Shown piece after piece: positions 1-11,400 of a DNA stretch of 64,000 bases (within the stretch, counting starts at the first letter, position 1; the number at the start of each line of letters is the position of its first letter). The DNA comes from an uncultured Mycoplasmatota bacterium. Lineage in GTDB: Bacteria; Bacillota_I; Bacilli_A; RF39; UBA660. The DNA lies in the NCBI GenBank assembly GCA_900543675.1, contig UQRY01000001.1, positions 24,436 through 88,435 on the forward strand, read 5' to 3'. The notes under the pieces are model-generated. The model was given only the letters and a program-made list of their open reading frames with translations, made no database searches and was not told the origin of the DNA. A program made the position numbers and the translations under genes.

Positions 1-1004
1 TAATCATAAGTTCCTACTATCGTAAATTCCGTATCTGGATATAATCCGACTATCTCAATATCTCCACTTCCATAGTAAGTCTTTCTTAAGAATAAATTTC
101 CATTTTGATAGATTTCTATCGTTGGACTCTTCGTAATCCGATTATTTTTATCAGTAATCTCGATATGTGCTTGTAGAGAATAAACATTCGCACGAATATT
201 CGTTAAAGTAACTTCAGGTCTTACAAATCCCTCTTCTACTTCTTCTTCACTTGGTGGAGTTGTTTCCTCTTCTTGATTTCCATTATCCTCTGGAAGTTCT
301 TCCTCTTCATCTGTTACTTCTTGTTTTTCTTTAATCTTAATCAAATCTAAAAAGTCTTCGTAAGTAGTTTGATTATTTTCTATTTCTATTATTGTTTTCT
401 CATCTACTCCAGTTATCTCTTGATAAATCCATGTTTCATCTTTAAATTCATAATACCTAATTTCTTCTTCTTGAAAGTAAATAATACTGTATATCGGTAT
501 TTTTCTTTCTTCGGTTTCTGTAACTACTTTTATCGGAAGCGTATTCATCAGTAAATTTTCCTCTAAAAGTACAAAGCTATACTTTTCTTCATCTACCTTC
601 AAATAATCAGAAGTATGATATAAATTACCAGAAGCGATAATCGTATTAGGAAAACCATCTACTTGTTCATAATCTAATTGGATAAATTTATTCGTAGAAG
701 AAAGATTTAAAATCCTACTTCCATCTTTAGAGATTAATGGATAACTAGTGGAAATTTCTTCTTTTTTGTTTTCCCCTACATAAAGCTTATCTCCTTGTTG
801 ATAAATCTTATCCATCTCTTTTACTTGAGTAGTTTCTATTTTCTCTCTATCTTCATTATCCTCCTGATATAAATTTGTGGTGATTTGGTTATTCTTTAAT
901 AAATAACCATCCATCTCAATAAAACCTACTTCTCTAAATCGCAAAAAGGTGATATAAAAACCTATCACCAATACAACCACTAATATGCCGATTACTTTTT
1001 TCAT
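1..1004 (-). CDS. Membrane-anchored surface protein of the F1-like cluster, 3' end outside window
   Basis: The reading frame is open from ATG at 1004 to the window edge (334 codons), so the C-terminus is missing. GGAAGTGATAGA precedes the ATG. Residues about 3-20 form one hydrophobic segment followed directly by charged, extracellular-looking sequence, which suggests an N-terminally anchored, outward-facing protein. A beta-rich region of about 200 residues resembles the extracytoplasmic part of the 245-, 469- and 1736-residue neighbours. It is followed by a Glu-rich linker (about residues 240-265) and then an Ig/FN3-like module containing the phrase LYPDTEFTI. It is the last visible gene of the F1-like operon, 13 nt after the 245-residue gene. 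The function is unknown; a role as partner of the rotary ATPase is inferred from context. Confidence 0.75.
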   Translation of the reverse strand, partial: MKKVIGILVVVLVIGFYITFLRFREVGFIEMDGYLLKNNQITTNLYQEDNEDREKIETTQVKEMDKIYQQGDKLYVGENKKEEISTSYPLISKDGSRILNLSSTNKFIQLDYEQVDGFPNTIIASGNLYHTSDYLKVDEEKYSFVLLEENLLMNTLPIKVVTETEERKIPIYSIIYFQEEEIRYYEFKDETWIYQEITGVDEKTIIEIENNQTTYEDFLDLIKIKEKQEVTDEEEELPEDNGNQEEETTPPSEEEVEEGFVRPEVTLTNIRANVYSLQAHIEITDKNNRITKSPTIEIYQNGNLFLRKTYYGSGDIEIVGLYPDTEFTIVGTYD

Positions 1005-1017
1005 TCTATCACTTCCA

Positions 1018-1755
1018 TTATGAGAGATTATCTAAATAGTTTAAATTTTTCATTAATAATCTGGTATTTTCACCATAGATAATACCATCAATACTGACAT
1101 TTAACTGATACCCATTTCCTAAAACAAATACATCACCCGTAATATTTTCTTCTATGAATGCGTTATCATTCTTATAATCATAAACCATAAGTTCACCATT
1201 ATAATTAAAAACCAGATAAGAATAAGGAGAAAGCGGTATTGTTCTACCATCAGGTAATTGAATAGTTACTTCTTCTAAGAAGAAATATAGATCATTACCA
1301 TCATAAAGAAAAGCATTTTCAATTAAATAATTAAGTCCCCTATTGGTTAAATAACTATCTACACCAGTACCATCTAAAACAGTAAAATAAGGAATCTTAC
1401 GTTGTTGACCATTCGATTTAGGAAATACAACTGACATATCTTTAGGAAAGATTACTTTTTTTTCTTTTTGATAATAGAATGGATCAGAATCAAGTTCTAC
1501 CACTTCATCATTGACTTTTAATTCCGTTATTTCTTGTTCATTACTAATCGTTAAAGAAGTATCATACATAAACTTTTGAGTACCAAAATATTGATACATA
1601 GAAGCATCTTCTACTGTATAAGTTTCTAATTCTTTCTCTACTTGACGTAACAGTAAAACAACCCCAACACCAATTAGTATAACTGCCAAACCAATCAAAA
1701 ATTTAACGAAATGTTTCTTAAAAAACAGTCCTAATTTCTTCTTAAACTTTTTCAT
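1018..1755 (-). CDS. Single-pass membrane protein with cluster-specific extracytoplasmic domain
   Basis: This is a 245-residue protein with a Lys-rich N-terminus (positive inside), one transmembrane helix at about residues 17-36 and a beta-rich outside domain. GGAGAAAAATAAT precedes the ATG. Unlike its paralogues it stops after the shared domain and has no acidic linker or FN3 modules. Recurring features in the family are an early aromatic/Asp strand, a stretch of the form I-P-L-S-P-Y-S-Y-L with alternating hydrophobics, and a late V-F-V-L-G-N-G strand. It starts 1 nt from the end of the five-helix gene, so it belongs to the same operon as the F1-like ATPase. I recognise no known family. It could be a minimal structural subunit at the outer membrane face of the complex (inference). 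Confidence 0.8.
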   Translation of the reverse strand: MKKFKKKLGLFFKKHFVKFLIGLAVILIGVGVVLLLRQVEKELETYTVEDASMYQYFGTQKFMYDTSLTISNEQEITELKVNDEVVELDSDPFYYQKEKKVIFPKDMSVVFPKSNGQQRKIPYFTVLDGTGVDSYLTNRGLNYLIENAFLYDGNDLYFFLEEVTIQLPDGRTIPLSPYSYLVFNYNGELMVYDYKNDNAFIEENITGDVFVLGNGYQLNVSIDGIIYGENTRLLMKNLNYLDNLS

Positions 1756-1756
1756 A

Positions 1757-2288
1757 TTATTTTTCTCCTTTTTTTAGTTTTCTTTGAATATGCTTATTTT
1801 TCTTCACTACATAATCAATATCCTTAATCGTAAAATAAGTACCATAAACAAACGTAAAAATAAGTAATAGAATATAAATCAATACTACATACCAAACACT
1901 CTGTACTTGAAAAATATAATCATGAAAAATCATCTTAGAGAATAATACAAAATACAAGATAATAGAATTTAAACTATCTAATAGTATATAAAAATATCTT
2001 TTGTTGAGTAAGTTATACAAAATACCTGGTATAAGTAAAAAATAGAAATGAACATCTTCAAAAATAGAAACATAATGATTTTGAAAAAGACAGTAAATAA
2101 AGAAAATATAACGAACAAGAAGAAGAGAAATGGATATGGTATTCATCGTAGTAAGTCCTAAGAAGATACCATATATTTTTAATTTTCTTCCTTTGGGATT
2201 AAATTTCTTAAGGATTAAAAAGGTAAGAGCAATGATTAGAAAAACAGTAATGGAAAAGGTAACAATGAAAGGAAAAAGATGAGCAATT

Positions 2289-2305
<17 letters not shown>
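1757..2305 (-). CDS. Five-helix integral membrane protein of the F1-like cluster
   Basis: This is a 182-residue, very hydrophobic protein with about five membrane segments (roughly residues 10-32, 45-75, 85-100, 105-127 and 135-160) and a Lys-rich cytoplasmic tail. AAGGAATTAGTCT precedes the ATG, which lies inside the end of the epsilon-like gene (17 nt overlap). It occupies the place where an F-type a subunit might be expected in a membrane sector, and Arg65 lies within a hydrophobic stretch. I see no a-subunit signature of the L-R-L-F-G-N-M type, so homology to subunit a is not supported. A membrane coupling or anchoring role for the ATPase is inferred only from operon position. Confidence 0.8.
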
Positions 2306-4670
<2,365 letters not shown>

Positions 4671-4678
<8 letters not shown>

Positions 4679-6008
4679 TCTTCTTATCCTCTAAAAAGGA
4701 AAATTTCTGAATCATTTCACTCTCACTACAAGGAGAATATTTAGGTTGAATCAATTGATCAAGTATCTTTTTTCCTTCAAATATTTTTGTTTGTAACTCT
4801 TTACTCATTTCGTCGATATTGGCCAATTCATAAATTTCTCTTGTTTCCAAATAACTAAGTAACTTACGTCTTACTGTAGCTCCTAATTTTTTCATATCCT
4901 GAGTTTGAACTGAACCACCTAAACGGGAAACAGAAAGTCCATAATCGATAGCTGGTTTTTCTCCTTTTTGAAAACTCTTAGAAGATAATACAATCTGACC
5001 ATCTGTGATAGAAATAATATTAGTCGAAATATAATCCGTAATATCTCCACCCTTAGTTTCAACAACTGGTAGAATCGTTATACTAGCCCCATTTTTATAC
5101 TGACAGCCTTTTTCTAATAATCTAGAATGTAAATAGAAGATATCTGATGGATAAGCATCTCTTCCTGGAGATTTTCCAGAAATCAAACTGATCTCTCGAT
5201 AAGCATCAGCATGTCGTTTTAAATCATCTAAAATAACTAAAACATCATAACCTTGCTTCATATACTTTTCCGCTACTGATAAAGCATAATAAGGAGTTAA
5301 AACAAGTACTGGTGGCATTTCATCATTAAAAGCAGTAATGATAATCGTATAACTCATAGCGTTTTTCTTTAATAAATCATAATATATCTCTTTAACTTCT
5401 TTTTTTGTTTTCCCGATCGCACAATAGATACAGATCACATTTTTACCACGCTGATTAACAATCGTATCTAAACAAATCTGACTCTTTCCTGTTTTTTTAT
5501 CCCCGATAATCAATTGTCTTTGACCTCTACCAATCGGATAAATCAAATCAATTCCTGTTATTCCTGTCTGAAGTGGTCGTTTTACCGCTGTACGATCCAT
5601 AATCGGAATAGGGTCTTCTTCAATTTTTACTTTTTCTTGATTTTGAAATTTCTTACCAATTAACTGATCGATACCAAAAATATTAATCATTCTACCCAAG
5701 GCATCTTGAGAAAACTCCCCCATATATTCTTCATTAGTCTGATAAGCCAAATCTCCTATGGTAAGTTCCTCATCCTTATGTAAAATGGCAACAAATATAC
5801 GATTGGTCTCAATCTTCGTTACATAACCAAGCGCTTTATTCGCTAAATTGATCTTTTCATAGAAAAAGACATCATCTAAGCCAACAACTTCGACGATAAA
5901 CTCTTTCATATTGGTAATTTTCCCAACCCCAAATTGATTATTGTTACTTTCTATTCTCTGCATCTTATCATTAACGATTCTGGTTAACTCATCTTCTTTT
6001 TCCACCAT
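4671..6008 (-). CDS. F1-like ATPase non-catalytic alpha subunit
   Basis: This is a 445-residue AtpA homologue, shorter than the usual 500 or so. Visible motifs are the P-loop GDKKTGKS, preceded by GRGQRQLII, the central D-A-Y-P-S-D-I-F-Y-L-H-S-R-L-L-E segment typical of alpha, and the C-terminal Arg-finger segment LSVSRLGGS. The P-loop Lys and the Arg finger are intact, so it should support catalysis at the beta interface. The missing residues are mainly in the C-terminal helical part. TAAGGAGTGATACT precedes the ATG. It lies 11 nt after the b-delta-like stator gene, giving the order c, b-delta, alpha, gamma, beta, epsilon, the same relative order as bacterial atp operons. Confidence 0.93.
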
Positions 6009-6019
6009 AGTATCACTCC

Positions 6020-6757
6020 TTATGTAAGACTGTAATCATATAATTTATCTTGATAACGAATCCGAATCCCCTTGTATATTTTATCGTTATATATCGTCTT
6101 AATCCGTCTATCCAACTGATCATAATTTAAATCCTTATCCCCTACTTCAATATAGATAACAGGATCACTCTTTCTGATTTCTACCTCTAAATATTCCAAA
6201 AAATCATTGACACTAAATCTCTTAGTTCCTAGATAATATTTTTCTATTTTCTCTCTAGAACTAGGAGATAATTTCTGGATAAGTTCTAAGAGTAAGTGTT
6301 TATCCTCTGATAGTTTGCGATAAATTTCATACTGTCCAATATACTGTTTTAAAGAGACAAGTTCTAAATAGATTCGATCATTTTCTTCTATTTGGTTTTC
6401 TCTTAAAAACATTGCAACGATTTTGTCATTATCCAAATCAAATTCTTCGTCAATTGTCTTCAATTTCTGTAATAAACCATCTACTTGATATTCAGGTAAT
6501 TTATCTGAAACACAGACAACAGCCGCATCTTGAAAATTATCTCCTTCTTCTTCCAACCTTATTCTTTCTTTACTTTTCTCTAATTCAATTAACCTTTTTT
6601 CTCTTTCTTCTACTAGATCATCGTAATCTTGGAGTTTTAAAGCAAAATACTCTTTGGATTGATGATTAATCTCTTCAACAATTTTCTTTAATAGAAGAAC
6701 CATGACTAATGTTAAAACAAACAGTACGATAATAACGCCAACAATAACTTCTATCAT
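6020..6757 (-). CDS. b-delta-like fused peripheral stalk subunit
   Basis: This is a 245-residue protein. Residues about 3-24 are a transmembrane helix, followed by a charged Lys/Glu helix (about 25-72) as in subunit b. After a spacer comes a mostly helical domain and a final beta segment reading YKGIRIRYQDKLYDYSL. That segment matches the end of AtpH/delta, where a G-F-x-x-x-x-G-D-K-x-x-D-x-S pattern is usual. I read it as a natural b-delta fusion; b-delta fusions are known in some actinobacteria and elsewhere. It sits between the c-like gene and alpha, exactly where atpF-atpH normally lie. This would provide a membrane-tethered stator, so the F1 head probably still works against a fixed anchor. 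Confidence 0.72.
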   Translation of the reverse strand: MIEVIVGVIIVLFVLTLVMVLLLKKIVEEINHQSKEYFALKLQDYDDLVEEREKRLIELEKSKERIRLEEEGDNFQDAAVVCVSDKLPEYQVDGLLQKLKTIDEEFDLDNDKIVAMFLRENQIEENDRIYLELVSLKQYIGQYEIYRKLSEDKHLLLELIQKLSPSSREKIEKYYLGTKRFSVNDFLEYLEVEIRKSDPVIYIEVGDKDLNYDQLDRRIKTIYNDKIYKGIRIRYQDKLYDYSLT

Positions 6758-6772
6758 GACTCTAATCTCGTC

Positions 6773-7030
<258 letters not shown>

Positions 7031-8440
7031 TTATTCATTGATATATTTACTAGTGATCGGAAAATTGTTTACTAATTGGCCATTATAAACAAAATCCTCC
7101 ACTCTAATTTCTATTAAATAGCCTAAATTACGATTATCAAAGCTTCCTGTATAAACACCGTTCGCAATCTTAGAAACATCAATCGGTTGTTCACTAAGTA
7201 CTTGATTATCAGAGTACAAGCGAATCGTACCACTTTCTAATTGATAAAGTGGATCAACTTTTAATTCATAATACAATTTACTAGAAGTAATCTTAGTAAA
7301 GGCAAGTTGATAATTAGGTTTCTTCGTCTTTATCTTGACAATATCATCTGTTACTTCTGTTTCTAATTCATCCACTGACTTAGCTAGCTGATAACCAAAA
7401 GTTATTGTATACTCTGTATTAGGCGTAAGATCTCTAATTGTATACGAAGTGTTTTCCTTATTTAAATAAATCTTTTTTGCTTCTACTCCCTCGCTTTGTA
7501 AAAGAAGAAAGATCGCATTATACTCATTGTTCGGATCAAAAACTTGATAATGAACGGTCAAACTGTTCACACTATTATCCACGGATTTCAACGAAACCCA
7601 ACGAGTTAAATCAAGACGAATTTCATCTTCATTATCTTCTTGTTGTTGCTGTTCGTTCATATCGTTAATATTTCCTGTCAAATTATTAAAACTATTCACG
7701 AGTTGTTCAAAATAATCATCATAATAATTGGTATTATCTTCAGTAGTCGTATCGTCTTCTTCTACAACTGGATCTTGATATTCATTACTACTACCAATAA
7801 TATTTTTTAAATCAATTTCTCGATCAGCTAAAATTAACTTTTCATGAACAACATCGAAATCATACAAACTTCCCTTGATTACCATAGGATTAATTGTCTT
7901 CTCATACATCTCATGATTAGCCAATGTCGCATTCCCTTGTTTATCTAATTCGATAATCAAATACTCATCAGTATTTAATCCACTAGTAGAAGTAAACGTA
8001 CTATCGATCCACAAATACTTACGATCAGCTATCTTATAAAATTGAGGAACATTAGCTTTGACTACTTCTGTCATCTTGGTTAATTTAGTCACTTCTCCAG
8101 TTGTAGAAACTTGATAAAAAGTACCATATAAATACATCTTGTAATCGGTATCATTATAGACAACTGTACTTGGACCAATCTTATATTTTTCACTGACACC
8201 ATCTGTTAACATCGTCAAGTAAAACGCATTAGCAAAACTTTTTTTCAATATAGCATCATCCGCAACTTCGATATAATTAAAATCATCGTCATATAGAAAA
8301 CTTCCCTTAGCTAAAGTATAAGTTGATGTATCTAAATTTAATACATAGCGGATCCCATAGAAGAAGATCAATAAAATAACGAAAACCAATATAGCAAGTA
8401 ATACAAACAAACGAATGTTTTTCATTCCTAATTTACGCAT
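7031..8440 (-). CDS. Membrane-anchored surface protein with FN3-like modules
   Basis: This is a 469-residue protein with one transmembrane helix at about residues 10-32 after a short basic N-terminus, then an outside domain of about 200 residues related to those of the other three surface proteins in the cluster. An Asp/Glu/Thr/Asn/Gln-rich linker (about residues 225-280, including a Gln run) precedes two FN3-like modules; the first has the signature LTPNTEYTITF. There is no signal-peptidase site, lipobox or C-terminal sortase motif, so it probably stays anchored by its N-terminal helix. AAGGAGAAGGTCAG precedes the ATG. It lies directly upstream of the c-like gene, 12 nt apart. Its function is unknown; a structural partner of the ATPase is likely. 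Confidence 0.8.
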   Translation of the reverse strand: MRKLGMKNIRLFVLLAILVFVILLIFFYGIRYVLNLDTSTYTLAKGSFLYDDDFNYIEVADDAILKKSFANAFYLTMLTDGVSEKYKIGPSTVVYNDTDYKMYLYGTFYQVSTTGEVTKLTKMTEVVKANVPQFYKIADRKYLWIDSTFTSTSGLNTDEYLIIELDKQGNATLANHEMYEKTINPMVIKGSLYDFDVVHEKLILADREIDLKNIIGSSNEYQDPVVEEDDTTTEDNTNYYDDYFEQLVNSFNNLTGNINDMNEQQQQEDNEDEIRLDLTRWVSLKSVDNSVNSLTVHYQVFDPNNEYNAIFLLLQSEGVEAKKIYLNKENTSYTIRDLTPNTEYTITFGYQLAKSVDELETEVTDDIVKIKTKKPNYQLAFTKITSSKLYYELKVDPLYQLESGTIRLYSDNQVLSEQPIDVSKIANGVYTGSFDNRNLGYLIEIRVEDFVYNGQLVNNFPITSKYINE

Positions 8441-8455
8441 CTGACCTTCTCCTTT

Positions 8456-11400
8456 CTAATCTACAAAGTTATATTGAATAGATTCTTCCGCAATTACTCG
8501 ATCATCAGTTAAAAACTGCAACTGAATGTAATACACACCTGGCTCTGTAATAGAATCTGGCAATGTATAAGTATAATAAGTAACACCACTAGCTGTACTC
8601 AAAACCGGAACAAACTCTGCCTGATTATCTATCGCATATCCATTATTACTATAAATAGAATAACGAATATTATTAATCGAAGTTAATCGATAACTATCAT
8701 AAAAAGCTAAATTTACTTTAGTCTTGTCATCTAAATTCGTAACCGCATAGATTTTACCAACGTCAACTCCCGCATCATTTAAAGAAGAGGAGACATAAAT
8801 TTTTTCTTGTTCAACTAAACTATCTGCATCATTAACAACATTCATTGTATATAAAATCTTTAATGTATACTGTTTATCCGGTTCGATATTATTTACCGTA
8901 AACTTTTGATTATATTGGTCAGTATGATAATCTTTACCCTTATACTCATCAGGAATAATATCATTACCCTCTTGATCTAAGATTTGAATACGATAATTAT
9001 CGTTATAAATTACTTTTTGATAGTCATAAACACTAACTCTAAACGTTAAATCTAGTCCTTTAGAATTATCTCTTGTTGAACTAATTCCAATATAGGGTTG
9101 ACGCAACTGATTAAGCGTATAATAATAGCTACTTTCCGGTTGTAACTCGATCTCATAACTTTCATCATTGTTATCAATCATAGTAAATGCTCGAATAACC
9201 ACTACATATCGCTGTTCTGTTGTTACTCCACTACCTGGAGAAATTTTAATATACTTGGTCATTTCACGACTAAATACATAATCTGGATCAATAGCCAAAT
9301 CTAATTTAGTTAGAACTTCTTCTCCAACTTCATTCATATCTACTTTATATACTTCATAAACCAACCGATCAAAACCAGTTATTTCTTGTAATTGATAAGT
9401 AACTTTTAAATATTTTTCATCATAACTATCCGCTGTATATTCAATATGAATATCTGATGCCCCAACACTACCTAAAGTTTTAAAATAATAATTACGATTA
9501 TTATTCTGATAATCAACATCGTATAACTGTGTACGTTCATAAGTACCACCATTATCAACATCAGCAAATACACGAATAAAATAATTTGTTTTAGGGATAA
9601 GTCCCTCAATTCGAACTGAACGATCTAAATCGCTAGTAGATACTTCCAAAGTCTGAATTAAATTACTTTCTAACCCAGCTTCATCCGTTTGATAAACTTC
9701 AATATAAATCTTATCATTTAAAATTTGACTACCACTATCTCCATAAAGCTTAATATTTACATCCGCATAAACTAATGCAGCTGCAATATTGGTATTACCA
9801 TTTTTATCCATAATACTAATACCTGGGATAATCATATTAAATTCAAATTTTTCACTACCATCACTCGTTGCCTTTAATTGACCTAGTTGTTTAGGAAATA
9901 AATATTCGTAGTTGTAACTATAACCACCCTCATCTAATATCAAATCAACATCGACATCTTCTTGTTTATTTAAATCCGTTAAAGTAATGCGATTTTGTTT
10001 TTCCTGTTTTAATTGGAAATGGAATAAAGAACCATTAGCTTGAGGATTAGTCCGTAAATTCAACTTGCTATCTAAGGAATAATAACTACCATCATAAACA
10101 CTATTTTCGATCATCTGTAACGCAAACTTATCCGTTTGAGTAGAATCATTAGGATTATATACCGTATCGTACCCTAAAACTCCATTATCATAATATAAAT
10201 ATAATTCTGTAGTAACTTCTTGATTCATTAACTCTTCTAAGTCAGCTAAATCAACAACAATAGTACCGTTATCAATAACTAAATTATCTAAAGTAACCGT
10301 CTTATCTCCAGTAAAAATTAATTTTGCACCCGCTACTCGATCATAAAAAGCAGTATTTTCAGCATAATCTAACAAAGTAATAATCACACGATTGGTCTCT
10401 AAAGTAAGATTATATGTTTTATTGCTTGCCTTATATGGTAATTCAAAGTTTTGATAAACAAGTGATTTTTCTTCTATCCTATCTGTAGTTTTAATCTTTG
10501 CTTCCCGAACATATAAAGTTAAATTGCCTGCTCTATTTAAAGGAAACTCTAATTTAGAAAAAGTATCTGATACTTGAATATCTAAATTACCAAGAACACT
10601 ATCATTAATCTTATAATACATCTTATCATCTACTAATACATGATCAATATCACTGTAACGATACGACCAAACTAATTTGGAGTTCTGATAAGTAGACGGA
10701 TAAGTATAAAAGTACGCAGACTGCTTTTCCGCATCGACATCAGACGAACGTAATACTACACCCGTTTCAGGTTTTGGATAAACCGTCTCCGTCGTACCAT
10801 CAAAGTTCAAATCTAGATAAGCTTTATAAGTAAAGTAATAACGATTCCCTCGACGGAAGGTATCATCCTGGACATTATATGGAGTACCATCTTCCAAATA
10901 GAATTCAACATAACCAATACTTCCATCTGATGGGATATCATAACTAAGCGTATCAACTACTTTACCAGTCACACTATCGATTACCTGATATTCGATTCGT
11001 TTCGCATATTTTTTAGAATTATCATAACCTGCTCGAATTCGATAACCAATAATCGTCTCTGGATCTAGTTCTTCCCGATAACGATCAGGATCACTATTAT
11101 TACGGATAACATTCACTTCGATCGCATTATTCACATCACTAGGTAAATCTGGAATATAACCGTTAGTTTTCACCGTAATTACATTGTTTTTAATTGGGAT
11201 ATTATTCTGATATGTCGTATAATCGTAAGCATTAGTCACTTCAAGCGTATAGTATTCCGAAGTCATATCCTGATTTTTCAAACCGAAAAAGCTAGGATCT
11301 AACAAGAAAGACTGATCATAATATTCAGCTTTTAAATCACTTTCGTAATCATCGAGATTATGATCAACTTTACGAACAGATTTTACTAAATTTCCATTAG

